Shown one piece after another: positions 7,540 through 14,370 of a DNA stretch of 37,522 nt. The notes beneath the pieces are model-generated. The model saw nothing but the letters and a program-made list of their open reading frames with translations, was not told the DNA's origin and made no database searches. This DNA comes from an uncultured bacterium (GTDB lineage Bacteria; Verrucomicrobiota; Lentisphaeria; Victivallales; UBA1829), in the NCBI GenBank assembly GCA_902762495.1, contig CACWOL010000020.1, positions 1 to 37,522 of the forward strand, read 5' to 3'. Each line of letters starts with the position of its first letter. The stretch's first letter is position 1. The translations under genes were made by a program, and so were the position numbers.

Positions 7540-7616
7540 GTGCCGGAGCGCAGCCCGGCACTACTGCAGTGGAGGCTTTGCTTCCCCCGTCCGGTCTGCA
7601 ATCCGGCGGGGGACTT
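7540..7616. repeat. GTGCCGG dispersed element, copy 2, with GGAGG hairpin
   Basis: GTGCCGG (7540-7546) pairs with CCGGCAC (7555-7561), matching the element at 634-656. After it comes AGTGGAGGC-TTTG-CTTCCCCC, which resembles the GGAGG/CCTCC hairpins of the repeat block near 806 and 902. A final hairpin, CCGG...CCGG followed by GGGGGACTTTT, ends at about 7616. The tract fills the gap between the DUF4380-like gene and the thioesterase gene and may end transcription of the former. Confidence 0.5.
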
Positions 7617-7639
7617 TTCAAGTAAGGAGAATTTGAATT

Positions 7640-8077
7640 ATGGCACGCGCACAAGTTTTTACCGCACGCATCGACTGGAGCGACCTCGACCTGCTCGGGC
7701 ACGTGAACAACATCGCGTTTTCAAGGTTCTTTCAGGCCGCGCGCGTTGAGTATTGCGGCCACATCGGGATGAAGGTCTATCAGGGTATGACGACCGGACC
7801 GATCCTGGCAGCGTCGCGCGTGCAGTTCACCGCCCAGCTCTTTTTCCCCGGTAATGTCCGCATCCTCACGCGCATCAAAAAGACGGGCGGCACGAGCATC
7901 GTCCTGGAACACGCCCTGTTCGACGACAAGGGCACGATGTGCGCGTTCTCCGAGGACGTCGTGGTACGCTACGATTTCGAGGCGAAGACGAAGATCCCGC
8001 TCGGCGACGGGATCCGCGCCCTGATCGCCAACTATGAATCCGCGTGCGAAGGCGAATTCCCCGAGCTGCCGGAGTAA
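7640..8077 (+). CDS. 4-hydroxybenzoyl-CoA thioesterase-like (YbgC/FadM-type) hotdog protein
   Basis: A 145-residue hotdog-fold acyl-CoA thioesterase. The N-terminal strand leads into DLDLLGHVNNIAFSRFFQ (residues 15-32), which holds the catalytic Asp (D17) and the GHVNN loop of this family. FPGNVRILTRI and SIVLEHALFD form the later strands. These enzymes hydrolyse acyl-CoA or acyl-ACP thioesters in the cytoplasm. Substrate range is not predictable from sequence. AAGGAG at 7624-7629 lies 10 bases before the ATG. A 9-bp perfect hairpin (8084-8108) follows the stop. Confidence 0.85.
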   Translation: MARAQVFTARIDWSDLDLLGHVNNIAFSRFFQAARVEYCGHIGMKVYQGMTTGPILAASRVQFTAQLFFPGNVRILTRIKKTGGTSIVLEHALFDDKGTMCAFSEDVVVRYDFEAKTKIPLGDGIRALIANYESACEGEFPELPE

Positions 8078-8083
8078 AAAACG

Positions 8084-8108
8084 CGTGCATGGTTATCAGC
8101 CATGCACG
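8084..8108. other. Perfect 9-bp hairpin after the thioesterase gene
   Basis: CGTGCATGG (8084-8092), loop TTATCAG, CCATGCACG (8100-8108). There is no T-run, so it may stabilise an mRNA end or be a factor-dependent terminator. The stretch 8109-8192 shows nothing else recognisable. Confidence 0.55.
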
Positions 8109-8192
8109 GTATCGGCAGCTTGTTGCGTGTGAGCGCAGGTTCGCACAATATCAGTGCGGACTCCAAGCGAAAGTATTCCCTGTCGTCGTAGG

Positions 8193-8387
8193 TTATTTCG
8201 CTTCTCTCTCAAAGAGAACAACGGCATAGCAATAGCCACGAGCGCCTTCTCCGACCAGTTGATAAGAAACGATTCGCCAACCCTCCGAAAAATACTCTAC
8301 CAAAGGCAACTCCATTGGCAAATACCCATCCCCCGTTGCACGGGCTAATTCTTTCAGTGCAATAGAAACAAGCGTTTGTTCCTTCAT
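8193..8387 (-). CDS. Small protein of unknown function (possibly DUF4177-like)
   Basis: A 64-residue protein starting at the ATG complementary to 8385-8387, which has AAAGGAA about 8 bases upstream. An in-frame ATG 54 bases further upstream lacks a ribosome site and would pass through a leader hairpin. The middle (EYFSEGWRIVSYQLVGEG) followed by YCYAVVLFERE recalls the "EGWELVS ... LKR" pattern of small DUF4177 proteins, but the match is weak. There is no signal peptide or membrane helix. The gene stands alone between two plus-strand units and has a good promoter with an inverted repeat, which supports it being real and regulated. Confidence 0.6.
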   Translation of the reverse strand: MKEQTLVSIALKELARATGDGYLPMELPLVEYFSEGWRIVSYQLVGEGARGYCYAVVLFEREAK

Positions 8388-8402
8388 CACAATTTCCTTT
8401 CT

Positions 8403-8424
8403 GTGCCTTTTTCGGCACTTTTTT
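8403..8424. other. GTGCC/GGCAC hairpin in the small-gene leader
   Basis: GTGCC (8403-8407) pairs with GGCAC (8414-8418), and six T residues follow on the plus strand (8419-8424). On the plus strand this resembles an intrinsic terminator. On the minus strand it is a leader hairpin ending just before the AAAGGAA ribosome site of the small gene. Confidence 0.45.
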
Positions 8425-8463
8425 AGGGAGACATGATTCAAAGCTCTTTTGCTTTATTTGGAT

Positions 8464-8493
8464 AATATATCATGTCTTGATACGATTTCAAGA
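8464..8493 (-). promoter_or_regulatory. Promoter with overlapping inverted repeat for the small gene
   Basis: On the minus strand TTGAAA (8491-8486), 16-bp spacer, TATATT (8469-8464). The inverted repeat TCTTGA (8475-8480) / TCAAGA (8488-8493), with a 7-base centre, covers the -35 box and half the spacer. That is where a repressor would block polymerase. The leader is about 70 bases. Confidence 0.6.
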
Positions 8494-8582
8494 CTCACCG
8501 GAAAAAAACAATGCAAAACTATCAGATAGGTGTTCTTTTTCTCCCGTTTCACGTTAAGTTCACGTTAATTTTTAACTCTGGT

Positions 8583-8611
8583 TTGTTTTTTTCGCGTTCC
8601 GCATATATAAT
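8583..8611 (+). promoter_or_regulatory. Promoter of the L-galactose-type operon
   Basis: TTGTTT (8583-8588), 17-bp spacer, perfect TATAAT (8606-8611), 54 bases before the aldo-keto reductase start. Directly upstream, GTTAAGTTCACGTTAA (8552-8567 region) contains a short direct repeat of a CACGTTAA-like word that might be an activator or repressor site. Confidence 0.65.
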
Positions 8612-8665
8612 ATTTTCTATCGACGCCTTTTTCATCTGCCCCCAACTAGCGGGAACAACAAACCT

Positions 8666-9664
8666 ATGACAACCTATCTGACAAGAGACGGGGTCGAGAT
8701 CACGCCGGTCATTTTCGGAACCAGTTGCCTCGGCAATCTCTACCGCGTCCTGCCATACGAAACGAAACTCGAGCTCGCCCGGGCGTGGTTCCGCACCGCC
8801 GCGAAGCCCACGATCGACTCCGCCGGAAAATACGGCGCGGGCCTCGCGCTCGAATCCATCGGACGCGCCATCCGCGACCTCGCGATCTCCCCGGACGGCA
8901 TCACGGTCAGCGTGAAGCTCGGCTGGCGGCGCAAACCGCTCACGACGCCGGAACCGACGTTCGAGCCGGGCGTGTGGGCCGGCCTTGAATACGATGCCGA
9001 ACAGGACATCTCCTACCACGGCATCATGCGCTGTTACGACGAGGCGGTCGAACTGCTCGGCGGCGCCTGCGGCATCGACCTCGTTTCCGTCCACGATCCC
9101 GACGAATTCCTGGCGGGCGGCGGCACGGTCGAGGACATCCTCGGCGCATACCACGCGCTCTTCGAGCTGAAGAAAGCCGGACGCGTCCGCGGCGTCGGCA
9201 TCGGCGCGAAGGACTGGCACGTGATCCGTGGTCTTTATCGGAGCATCCCCTTCGACTGGGTCATGTTCGCCTGCGCCCCGACCATCCTGCGACATCCGCA
9301 TGAACTCCGCGAATTCATGCACATGCTCGAGGCCGACCGGGTCGGCATCATCGACTCCGCGCTGTTCAACGGCGGATTCCTTACTGGCGGCTCCATGCTC
9401 GACTACCGCAAGGCCGATCCCGACCGCGACGCCGCGCTCTTCGAAAAACGCGCCGATTACCTCGCCGTCTGCAAAGAGTTTTCCGTCGACCCGGCGGCGG
9501 CTGCCGTCGAATACGGATTCCGCCAGCCCGGCGTCGTCGCCGTCTCGCTGAACACCTCCGACCCCGCCCGTATCTCCGTGAACGCCTCCTACGCACAGCA
9601 CCAAGCGCCCGCGGAATTCTGGGCCGAGCTCATCCGCAGAAAGGTCATCGACGATGAAAATTGA
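8666..9664 (+). CDS. Aldo-keto reductase, L-galactose/L-fucose dehydrogenase type
   Basis: A 332-residue TIM-barrel aldo-keto reductase. The catalytic tetrad is visible: D51 and Y56 (IDSAGKYG), K84 (VSVKLGW) and H143 (LVSVHDPDEF). The family includes D-threo-aldose 1-dehydrogenases, which oxidise L-galactose, L-fucose or D-arabinose to the lactone. The next gene encodes a COG3618 lactonase, and later genes handle L-galactonate and tagaturonate. L-galactose is therefore the best substrate guess, with L-fucose second. The ribosome site is weak (GGGAAC about 10 bases upstream). The stop overlaps the lactonase start by 11 bases, which indicates one operon. Confidence 0.83.
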   Translation: MTTYLTRDGVEITPVIFGTSCLGNLYRVLPYETKLELARAWFRTAAKPTIDSAGKYGAGLALESIGRAIRDLAISPDGITVSVKLGWRRKPLTTPEPTFEPGVWAGLEYDAEQDISYHGIMRCYDEAVELLGGACGIDLVSVHDPDEFLAGGGTVEDILGAYHALFELKKAGRVRGVGIGAKDWHVIRGLYRSIPFDWVMFACAPTILRHPHELREFMHMLEADRVGIIDSALFNGGFLTGGSMLDYRKADPDRDAALFEKRADYLAVCKEFSVDPAAAAVEYGFRQPGVVAVSLNTSDPARISVNASYAQHQAPAEFWAELIRRKVIDDEN

Positions 9665-10487
9665 CGCGCACCATCATTTCTGGCACTACAACACGCAGGA
9701 CTACGGATGGATCTCCGACGAGATGGCCGTGCTTCGCCGCGATTTTCTCCCCGCCGACCTCAAGCCCGAACTCGACCGCGCCGGGATCGACCGCGTGGTC
9801 TCCGTGCAGGCGCGCCAGTGCATTGAGGAGACGGAATGGCTCCTGAAGCTCGCGGAGGAAAACGACTTCATCGCGGGCGTCGTCGGCTGGCTCCCGATCG
9901 CCTCGCCGGACTTCCCCGCCCTGCTCGAAAAATACGCCGCGAACCCGAAACTCCGCGCGATCCGCCACGTGGTGCAGGACGAACCGGACGACCGGTTCAT
10001 TCTCGGCGAGGCGTTCAACCGAGGCATCGACCGTCTGCTCTCCGCGCATCTCGTGTACGACATCCTGATCTTCGAGCGCCATCTGCCGTACGCAATCGAA
10101 TTCGTGAAAAACCACTCTCCGGAACAGGTCTTCGTGCTCGACCATATCGCGAAGCCGAAGATCGCCGCCGGGGAGATGCAGCCGTGGGCGGACAATCTCC
10201 GCAAGCTCGCGGCGTTCCCGAACGTCTACTGCAAGCTCTCCGGCCTCGTGACCGAAGCCGATATCCGCAACTGGACGCCAGACCAGCTCCGCCCGTACGT
10301 CGAGACCGTGCTGGGCGCCTTCGGGCCCGCGCGCGTCATGTTCGGCTCCGACTGGCCCGTCTGCACCTGCGCCACGAACTATTCCGCCTGGCGCGGCCTC
10401 GTCGGGGAGTTCATCTCGCGCCTCAGCGAAAATGAACAAGCTCAAATCATGGGCGAAACCGCCCTGAAAGCATATTTTGGAGGATAA
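9654..10487 (+). CDS. COG3618 amidohydrolase, probable L-galactono/L-fuconolactonase
   Basis: A 277-residue amidohydrolase-superfamily protein beginning MKIDAHHHFWHYN, the HxH metal motif of COG3618 lactonases. DHIAKPKI (near 160), YCKLSGL (near 190) and FGSDWPVC (near 226, catalytic Asp) follow at the expected places. Members hydrolyse sugar-acid lactones such as L-fucono-, L-galactono- or L-rhamnono-lactone. It would open the lactone made by the preceding dehydrogenase. The ATG overlaps that gene by 11 bases. The next gene starts six bases after the stop. Confidence 0.85.
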   Translation: MKIDAHHHFWHYNTQDYGWISDEMAVLRRDFLPADLKPELDRAGIDRVVSVQARQCIEETEWLLKLAEENDFIAGVVGWLPIASPDFPALLEKYAANPKLRAIRHVVQDEPDDRFILGEAFNRGIDRLLSAHLVYDILIFERHLPYAIEFVKNHSPEQVFVLDHIAKPKIAAGEMQPWADNLRKLAAFPNVYCKLSGLVTEADIRNWTPDQLRPYVETVLGAFGPARVMFGSDWPVCTCATNYSAWRGLVGEFISRLSENEQAQIMGETALKAYFGG

Positions 10488-10493
10488 TTCATC

Positions 10494-11516
10494 ATGCGTG
10501 CATTTTCCATCACCGCGCCATTCGAAACCGGCTATCAGGAGATCCCCGAACCCGAACTCACGCCCGGCAGCGTCCTGCTCGCCGTCAAGTTCGTCGGCCT
10601 CTGCGGCAGCGACCTCAACACCTTCCGCGGCAAAAACCCGCTCATCACCCTGCCCCGCATTCCCGGCCACGAGATCAGCGCCGTCATCGAGGCGAAGGGA
10701 CCCGGCGTCCCGGACTGCTGGCGCGTCGGCCAGAAAGTGACCGTCTCCCCGTACACCAACTGCGGCGTCTGCCCCAGTTGCCTCGCCGAACGCCCGAACT
10801 GCTGCCAGTTCAACCAGACGCTCGGTGTGCAGCGCGACGGCGCGCTCACGAAGTACATCGTCGTGCCGTGGACCAAGCTCTTCGACGCCGACGCCATGAA
10901 ACAGGAAGAAATCGCACTCATTGAGCCGCTGACTGTCGGCGGACACGCGTCCGACCGTTCCGGCGCGACCGAGGACAGCATCGCCGCCGTGATCGGCTGC
11001 GGAGCCGTCGGGCTCGGCGCGGTGCTCGGACTTGCACGCAAGGGCGTCCGCAAGATGATCGCCATCGACGTCGATCCCGAAAAGCTCGCGCTCGCACGCG
11101 AATTCGGCGCGACCGACACCATCGATTCCTCGAAGACCGACCTCCACAAGGCGCTTGCCGACCTCACCGGCGGCCGCGGCCCGAACGTCGTGATCGAGGC
11201 AGTCGGGCTCCCGCAGACCTTCCGCGCCGCCGTCGACGAAGTCGCCTTCGCCGGATGCGTCACCTACATCGGCTACGCGAAAGCGCCTGTCGAGTACGAG
11301 ACCAAGCTCTTCGTGCAGAAGGAACTCGACATCCGCGGCTCACGCAACGCCATGCCGTGCAACTTCCGCCGCGTGATCGACTTCGCCGCCCGCGGGCTCT
11401 TCCCGATCAGCAAGATGATCTCCCGCGTCTACGGCTTCGACCAGGCCGGACAGGCGCTTCAGGACTGGCACGACGCCCCCGCGAAAGTCTGCCGCTACCT
11501 CGTCTCGCTTGATTGA
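10494..11516 (+). CDS. Zinc-dependent dehydrogenase, probable L-galactonate 5-dehydrogenase
   Basis: A 340-residue medium-chain Zn alcohol dehydrogenase. The catalytic zinc site is C37 (GLCGSD), H59-E60 (GHE) and E144 (IEPLTVG). The structural zinc site is C90, C93, C96 and C103/C104. The Rossmann motif is GCGAVGLG (168-175), followed by IDVDPEK, whose Asp suggests NAD(H). LgoD-type enzymes of this class oxidise L-galactonate to D-tagaturonate, and the next gene uses tagaturonate, so the assignment fits the context. Idonate or other polyol dehydrogenase activity remains possible. GGAGG lies about 10 bases before the ATG. Confidence 0.83.
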   Translation: MRAFSITAPFETGYQEIPEPELTPGSVLLAVKFVGLCGSDLNTFRGKNPLITLPRIPGHEISAVIEAKGPGVPDCWRVGQKVTVSPYTNCGVCPSCLAERPNCCQFNQTLGVQRDGALTKYIVVPWTKLFDADAMKQEEIALIEPLTVGGHASDRSGATEDSIAAVIGCGAVGLGAVLGLARKGVRKMIAIDVDPEKLALAREFGATDTIDSSKTDLHKALADLTGGRGPNVVIEAVGLPQTFRAAVDEVAFAGCVTYIGYAKAPVEYETKLFVQKELDIRGSRNAMPCNFRRVIDFAARGLFPISKMISRVYGFDQAGQALQDWHDAPAKVCRYLVSLD

Positions 11517-11530
11517 AAGGAGTACATGAT

Positions 11531-12838
11531 ATGAAACAGCTGACCCGTGAAACACCTCTGACCCGCCCCGTCCGCGTCCTCCAGTTCGGCGAGGGCAATT
11601 TCCTCCGCGCGTTCGTCGACTGGATGGTCGACCGCATGAACAAAGCCGGCGTGTTCGATTCCGCCGTGCAGATCGTCCAGCCGCTCCCGCAGGGCATGTG
11701 CGACGTCATCAACGAGCAGGGCGGACTGTACCACGTGATCCTGCGCGGCGTGAAAGACGGCCAGGTGGTCGAGCAGATCGAACAGATCGACTGCGTGAAT
11801 GGCTGCCTCAATCCCGCCACGCAGTGGGATCAGGTCGTTGAAGCGGCCCTGAACCCCGACCTGCGTTTCGTCTTCTCGAACACGACCGAGGCGGGCATCG
11901 AATACCGTCCCGACGCCGACACGTTCCCCTCGAAGGTCGCGAAGCTCGTCACAGCCCGCGCGAAAGCCGGTCTCGGCGGCCTCATTTTCATCCCCTGCGA
12001 GCTGATCGAGCACAACGGACAGAAGCTCCGCGAATGCGTCCTGAAGTATATCACCGATCCCGAAGTCGTCCGTTACGTCGAGGATAAGTGCATTTTCTGC
12101 AGCACGCTCGTCGACCGCATCGTGGCGGGCTATCCGCGCACCGACGCCGCAAAATACTGCGAAAAGCTCGGGATCGAGGACAAGCTCCTCGACTGCGGCG
12201 AACCGTTCTTCTTCTTCGTGATCGAAGGCCCCGCCGAGGTCGAAAAGGAACTCCCGGCGAAGGCCGCCGGGCTCAACGTCCTCTTCACAGACGACCAGAC
12301 CCCCTATCGCACGCGCAAGGTCCGTTTCCTGAACGGCGCTCACACTGCCAGCGTGCTCGGCGCACACATGGCAGGCTTCACGTTCGTGGACGAGATGGTC
12401 CGTGACGAGAAGTTCGGCAAGTTCCTGCGGACCGTCCTCTTCGAGGAGGTCATGCCGACCGTGAACCTGCCCGAGGCGGAAAAGAAAGCCTATGCGGAAT
12501 CCGTGCTGGAACGCTTCGCGAACCCGTACGCCCAGCACAGACTGCTCTCCATCGCGCTGAACTCCGTCTCCAAGTGGAAAGTCCGCGTCCTCCCGACGCT
12601 CCTGGACTATCTCAAGCTCACCGGCAAGCTCCCGGCCTGCCTCACGCAGTCCATGGCATACCTCATCGACTTCTACCGTTCCTGCGAGATCAACGACGCG
12701 CCGGAGGTGAAGGCGTTCTTCGCCGGGAAACCCGACGTGAAGACCATCCTCGGCAAGGCTGAATTCTGGGGCATGGACCTGAACACCATCCCCGGCTTCA
12801 CCGCCGCCGTGGAACAGGGAGTCACCAAGCAGCCATGA
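11531..12838 (+). CDS. uxaB: Tagaturonate reductase
   Basis: A 435-residue member of the mannitol-dehydrogenase family of long-chain polyol dehydrogenases. The N-terminal Rossmann motif is LQFGEGNFLRAFVDWM. The C-terminal domain carries KVRFLNGAHTASV, the Lys/Asn/His active-site signature of UxaB. It should reduce D-tagaturonate to D-altronate with NADH. I place the start at the ATG 11531 because AAGGAG (11517-11522) is 8 bases upstream. A TTG 18 bases earlier would overlap the preceding gene but has no such site. The stop overlaps the next start (ATGA at 12835-12838), showing translational coupling to the dehydratase. Confidence 0.9.
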   Translation: MKQLTRETPLTRPVRVLQFGEGNFLRAFVDWMVDRMNKAGVFDSAVQIVQPLPQGMCDVINEQGGLYHVILRGVKDGQVVEQIEQIDCVNGCLNPATQWDQVVEAALNPDLRFVFSNTTEAGIEYRPDADTFPSKVAKLVTARAKAGLGGLIFIPCELIEHNGQKLRECVLKYITDPEVVRYVEDKCIFCSTLVDRIVAGYPRTDAAKYCEKLGIEDKLLDCGEPFFFFVIEGPAEVEKELPAKAAGLNVLFTDDQTPYRTRKVRFLNGAHTASVLGAHMAGFTFVDEMVRDEKFGKFLRTVLFEEVMPTVNLPEAEKKAYAESVLERFANPYAQHRLLSIALNSVSKWKVRVLPTLLDYLKLTGKLPACLTQSMAYLIDFYRSCEINDAPEVKAFFAGKPDVKTILGKAEFWGMDLNTIPGFTAAVEQGVTKQP

Positions 12839-14187
12839 TCATCCATCCGCTCGACAACGTGGAGGTCCGCGACGACGGCCACAAGTACGCCATCCGTCCC
12901 ATTGCGCCGGGCGAGAACGTGATCAAATACGGCATGCCCATCGGACACGCGAAAGTTCAGATCAACCCAGGCGAGCACGTCCACACGCACAATCTGGCGT
13001 CCAACCTCGCCGGACTCCTCGAATACACCTACAAGCCCGATTTCAAGCCTCTTACGATCAAAACCACGCGCACCTTCGCCGGATACCTCCGTCCCGACGG
13101 ACAGGCGGGCGTCCGCAACGACCTGTGGGTAATCCCGACCGTCGGATGCGTGAACGACCTCGCGCGGCGTCTCGCGGACGCCGTCGGCGGCATCGCGCTC
13201 ACGCATCCCTACGGCTGCTCCCAGCTCGGCGGCGACCACGAATGCACGGCGAACCTGCTGGCGGCATTCGCGCACCACCCGAACGCCGGCGGCGTGCTGA
13301 TCGTCGGGCTCGGCTGCGAGAACAACACGCTCGACAGCTTCAAGGAACGCCTCGGCGACATTTCCAAACTCAACATCCGATTCCTGCGCGCGCAGGACGA
13401 CGGCGACGAATACGCCCGCGGGCTGGAACTCCTCGCCGAGCTCGATGCCGCGTGCGTCAAAGAACGCACCGACATCCCCGTCTCCGCGCTCCGAATCGGC
13501 CTCAAGTGCGGCGGCTCCGACGGCCTCTCCGGCCTCACCGCGAACCCGCTCGTCGGGCGTTTCTCCGACTGGCTGGCGGCGCAGGGCGGTACGACCGTGC
13601 TGACCGAAGTCCCGGAGATGTTCGGCGCGGAAACGCTCCTCATGAACCGCTGCGTCTCCCGCGAGGTCTTCGACAAATGCGTCGCCATGATCAACGGGTT
13701 CAAGAGCTACTACGAACGCCACGGCCAGCCCATCGACGAAAATCCGTCTCCCGGCAACAAGGCGGGCGGCATCTCCACGCTCGAGGACAAGTCCCTCGGA
13801 TGCGTCCAAAAAGGCGGCTCGTCGCCCGTCGTCGATGTTCTCGAATACGGCCAGCGCCTCTGCAAGCCCGGCCTAAACCTTCTCGCGGGACCCGGCAACG
13901 ATCTCGTCGCATCGTCCGTGCTCGCCGCCGCAGGCTGCCAGCTCGTGCTGTTCACCACCGGACGCGGCACGCCGTTCGGCACCGTGGTCCCGACCGTGAA
14001 AGTCGCCACGAACACCCGTCTGGTGAAATCCAAGCCGCACTGGATCGACTGGGATGCCCAGGGACAGCCCGATACCGACGCGTTCGTCGAATTCGTCCTG
14101 AAGACCGCTTCCGGCGAAATCGTCACGAACAATGAAAAGAACGACGCGCGGGAGATCGCCATCTTCAAGGACGGCGTGACGCTCTGA
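12835..14187 (+). CDS. uxaA: Altronate dehydratase
   Basis: A 450-residue protein with both parts of UxaA fused. The N-terminal SAF-like domain (about 1-70, with GEHVHTHNLASN) is followed by the catalytic domain. That domain contains YLRPDGQAGVRND, VGCVND, THPYGCSQLGGD, GLGCENN and LKCGGSDGLSGLTANP. Altronate dehydratases need ferrous iron and convert D-altronate to 2-keto-3-deoxygluconate. No KDG kinase or aldolase is in the window, so the last steps must be encoded elsewhere. It is the last gene of the operon and is followed by a terminator at 14231-14257. Confidence 0.9.
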   Translation: MIIHPLDNVEVRDDGHKYAIRPIAPGENVIKYGMPIGHAKVQINPGEHVHTHNLASNLAGLLEYTYKPDFKPLTIKTTRTFAGYLRPDGQAGVRNDLWVIPTVGCVNDLARRLADAVGGIALTHPYGCSQLGGDHECTANLLAAFAHHPNAGGVLIVGLGCENNTLDSFKERLGDISKLNIRFLRAQDDGDEYARGLELLAELDAACVKERTDIPVSALRIGLKCGGSDGLSGLTANPLVGRFSDWLAAQGGTTVLTEVPEMFGAETLLMNRCVSREVFDKCVAMINGFKSYYERHGQPIDENPSPGNKAGGISTLEDKSLGCVQKGGSSPVVDVLEYGQRLCKPGLNLLAGPGNDLVASSVLAAAGCQLVLFTTGRGTPFGTVVPTVKVATNTRLVKSKPHWIDWDAQGQPDTDAFVEFVLKTASGEIVTNNEKNDAREIAIFKDGVTL

Positions 14188-14230
14188 CAAATTAGCCCCT
14201 ACCCTTTTCTCCTTACCTGTTTTCTTTTAT

Positions 14231-14261
14231 GCTTCTCCGGGTTTCCGGGGGAGCTTTTTTT
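14231..14261 (+). terminator. Terminator of the sugar-acid operon
   Basis: GCTTCTCCGG (14231-14240) pairs with CCGGGGGAGC (14245-14254) through two G-U pairs, loop GTTT, then seven T residues. This is a clear intrinsic terminator 44 bases after the uxaA stop. Confidence 0.85.
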
Positions 14262-14297
14262 ATAGGTCTTATAGGTCCTATAAATCCTATTAATCTT
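14262..14297. repeat. Four degenerate 9-bp tandem units (TATAGGTCT type)
   Basis: The stretch reads as TATAGGTCT, TATAGGTCC, TATAAATCC, TATTAATCT, four 9-base units in a row with growing divergence. It sits exactly between two convergent terminators, so neither operon should transcribe it strongly. Confidence 0.6.
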
Positions 14298-14306
14298 TCG
14301 ACAACG

Positions 14307-14339
14307 AAAAAGCCGCCGCCCGAAAACTCGGACGGCGGC
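14307..14339 (-). terminator. Terminator of the symporter gene
   Basis: On the minus strand GCCGCCG (complement of 14333-14339) pairs with CGGCGGC (complement of 14312-14318), with partial extension into the loop. A run of five T residues follows (complement of 14307-14311). It lies about 30 bases past the symporter stop, back-to-back with the operon terminator on the other strand. Confidence 0.85.
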
Positions 14340-14370
14340 GGATGAACCAAATACTTTCGGTTCAGCCGGA

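Noticed and set aside
8666..10487. Dedicated L-fucose oxidation pathway
   Set aside because: The first two enzymes could act on L-fucose, but the rest of the operon (zinc dehydrogenase, UxaB, UxaA) continues from L-galactonate and tagaturonate. There is no fuconate dehydratase. L-fucose remains a possible side substrate.
11513..11530. Upstream TTG start for the tagaturonate reductase
   Set aside because: It would overlap the previous gene and has no ribosome site. The ATG at 11531 has AAGGAG eight bases upstream.
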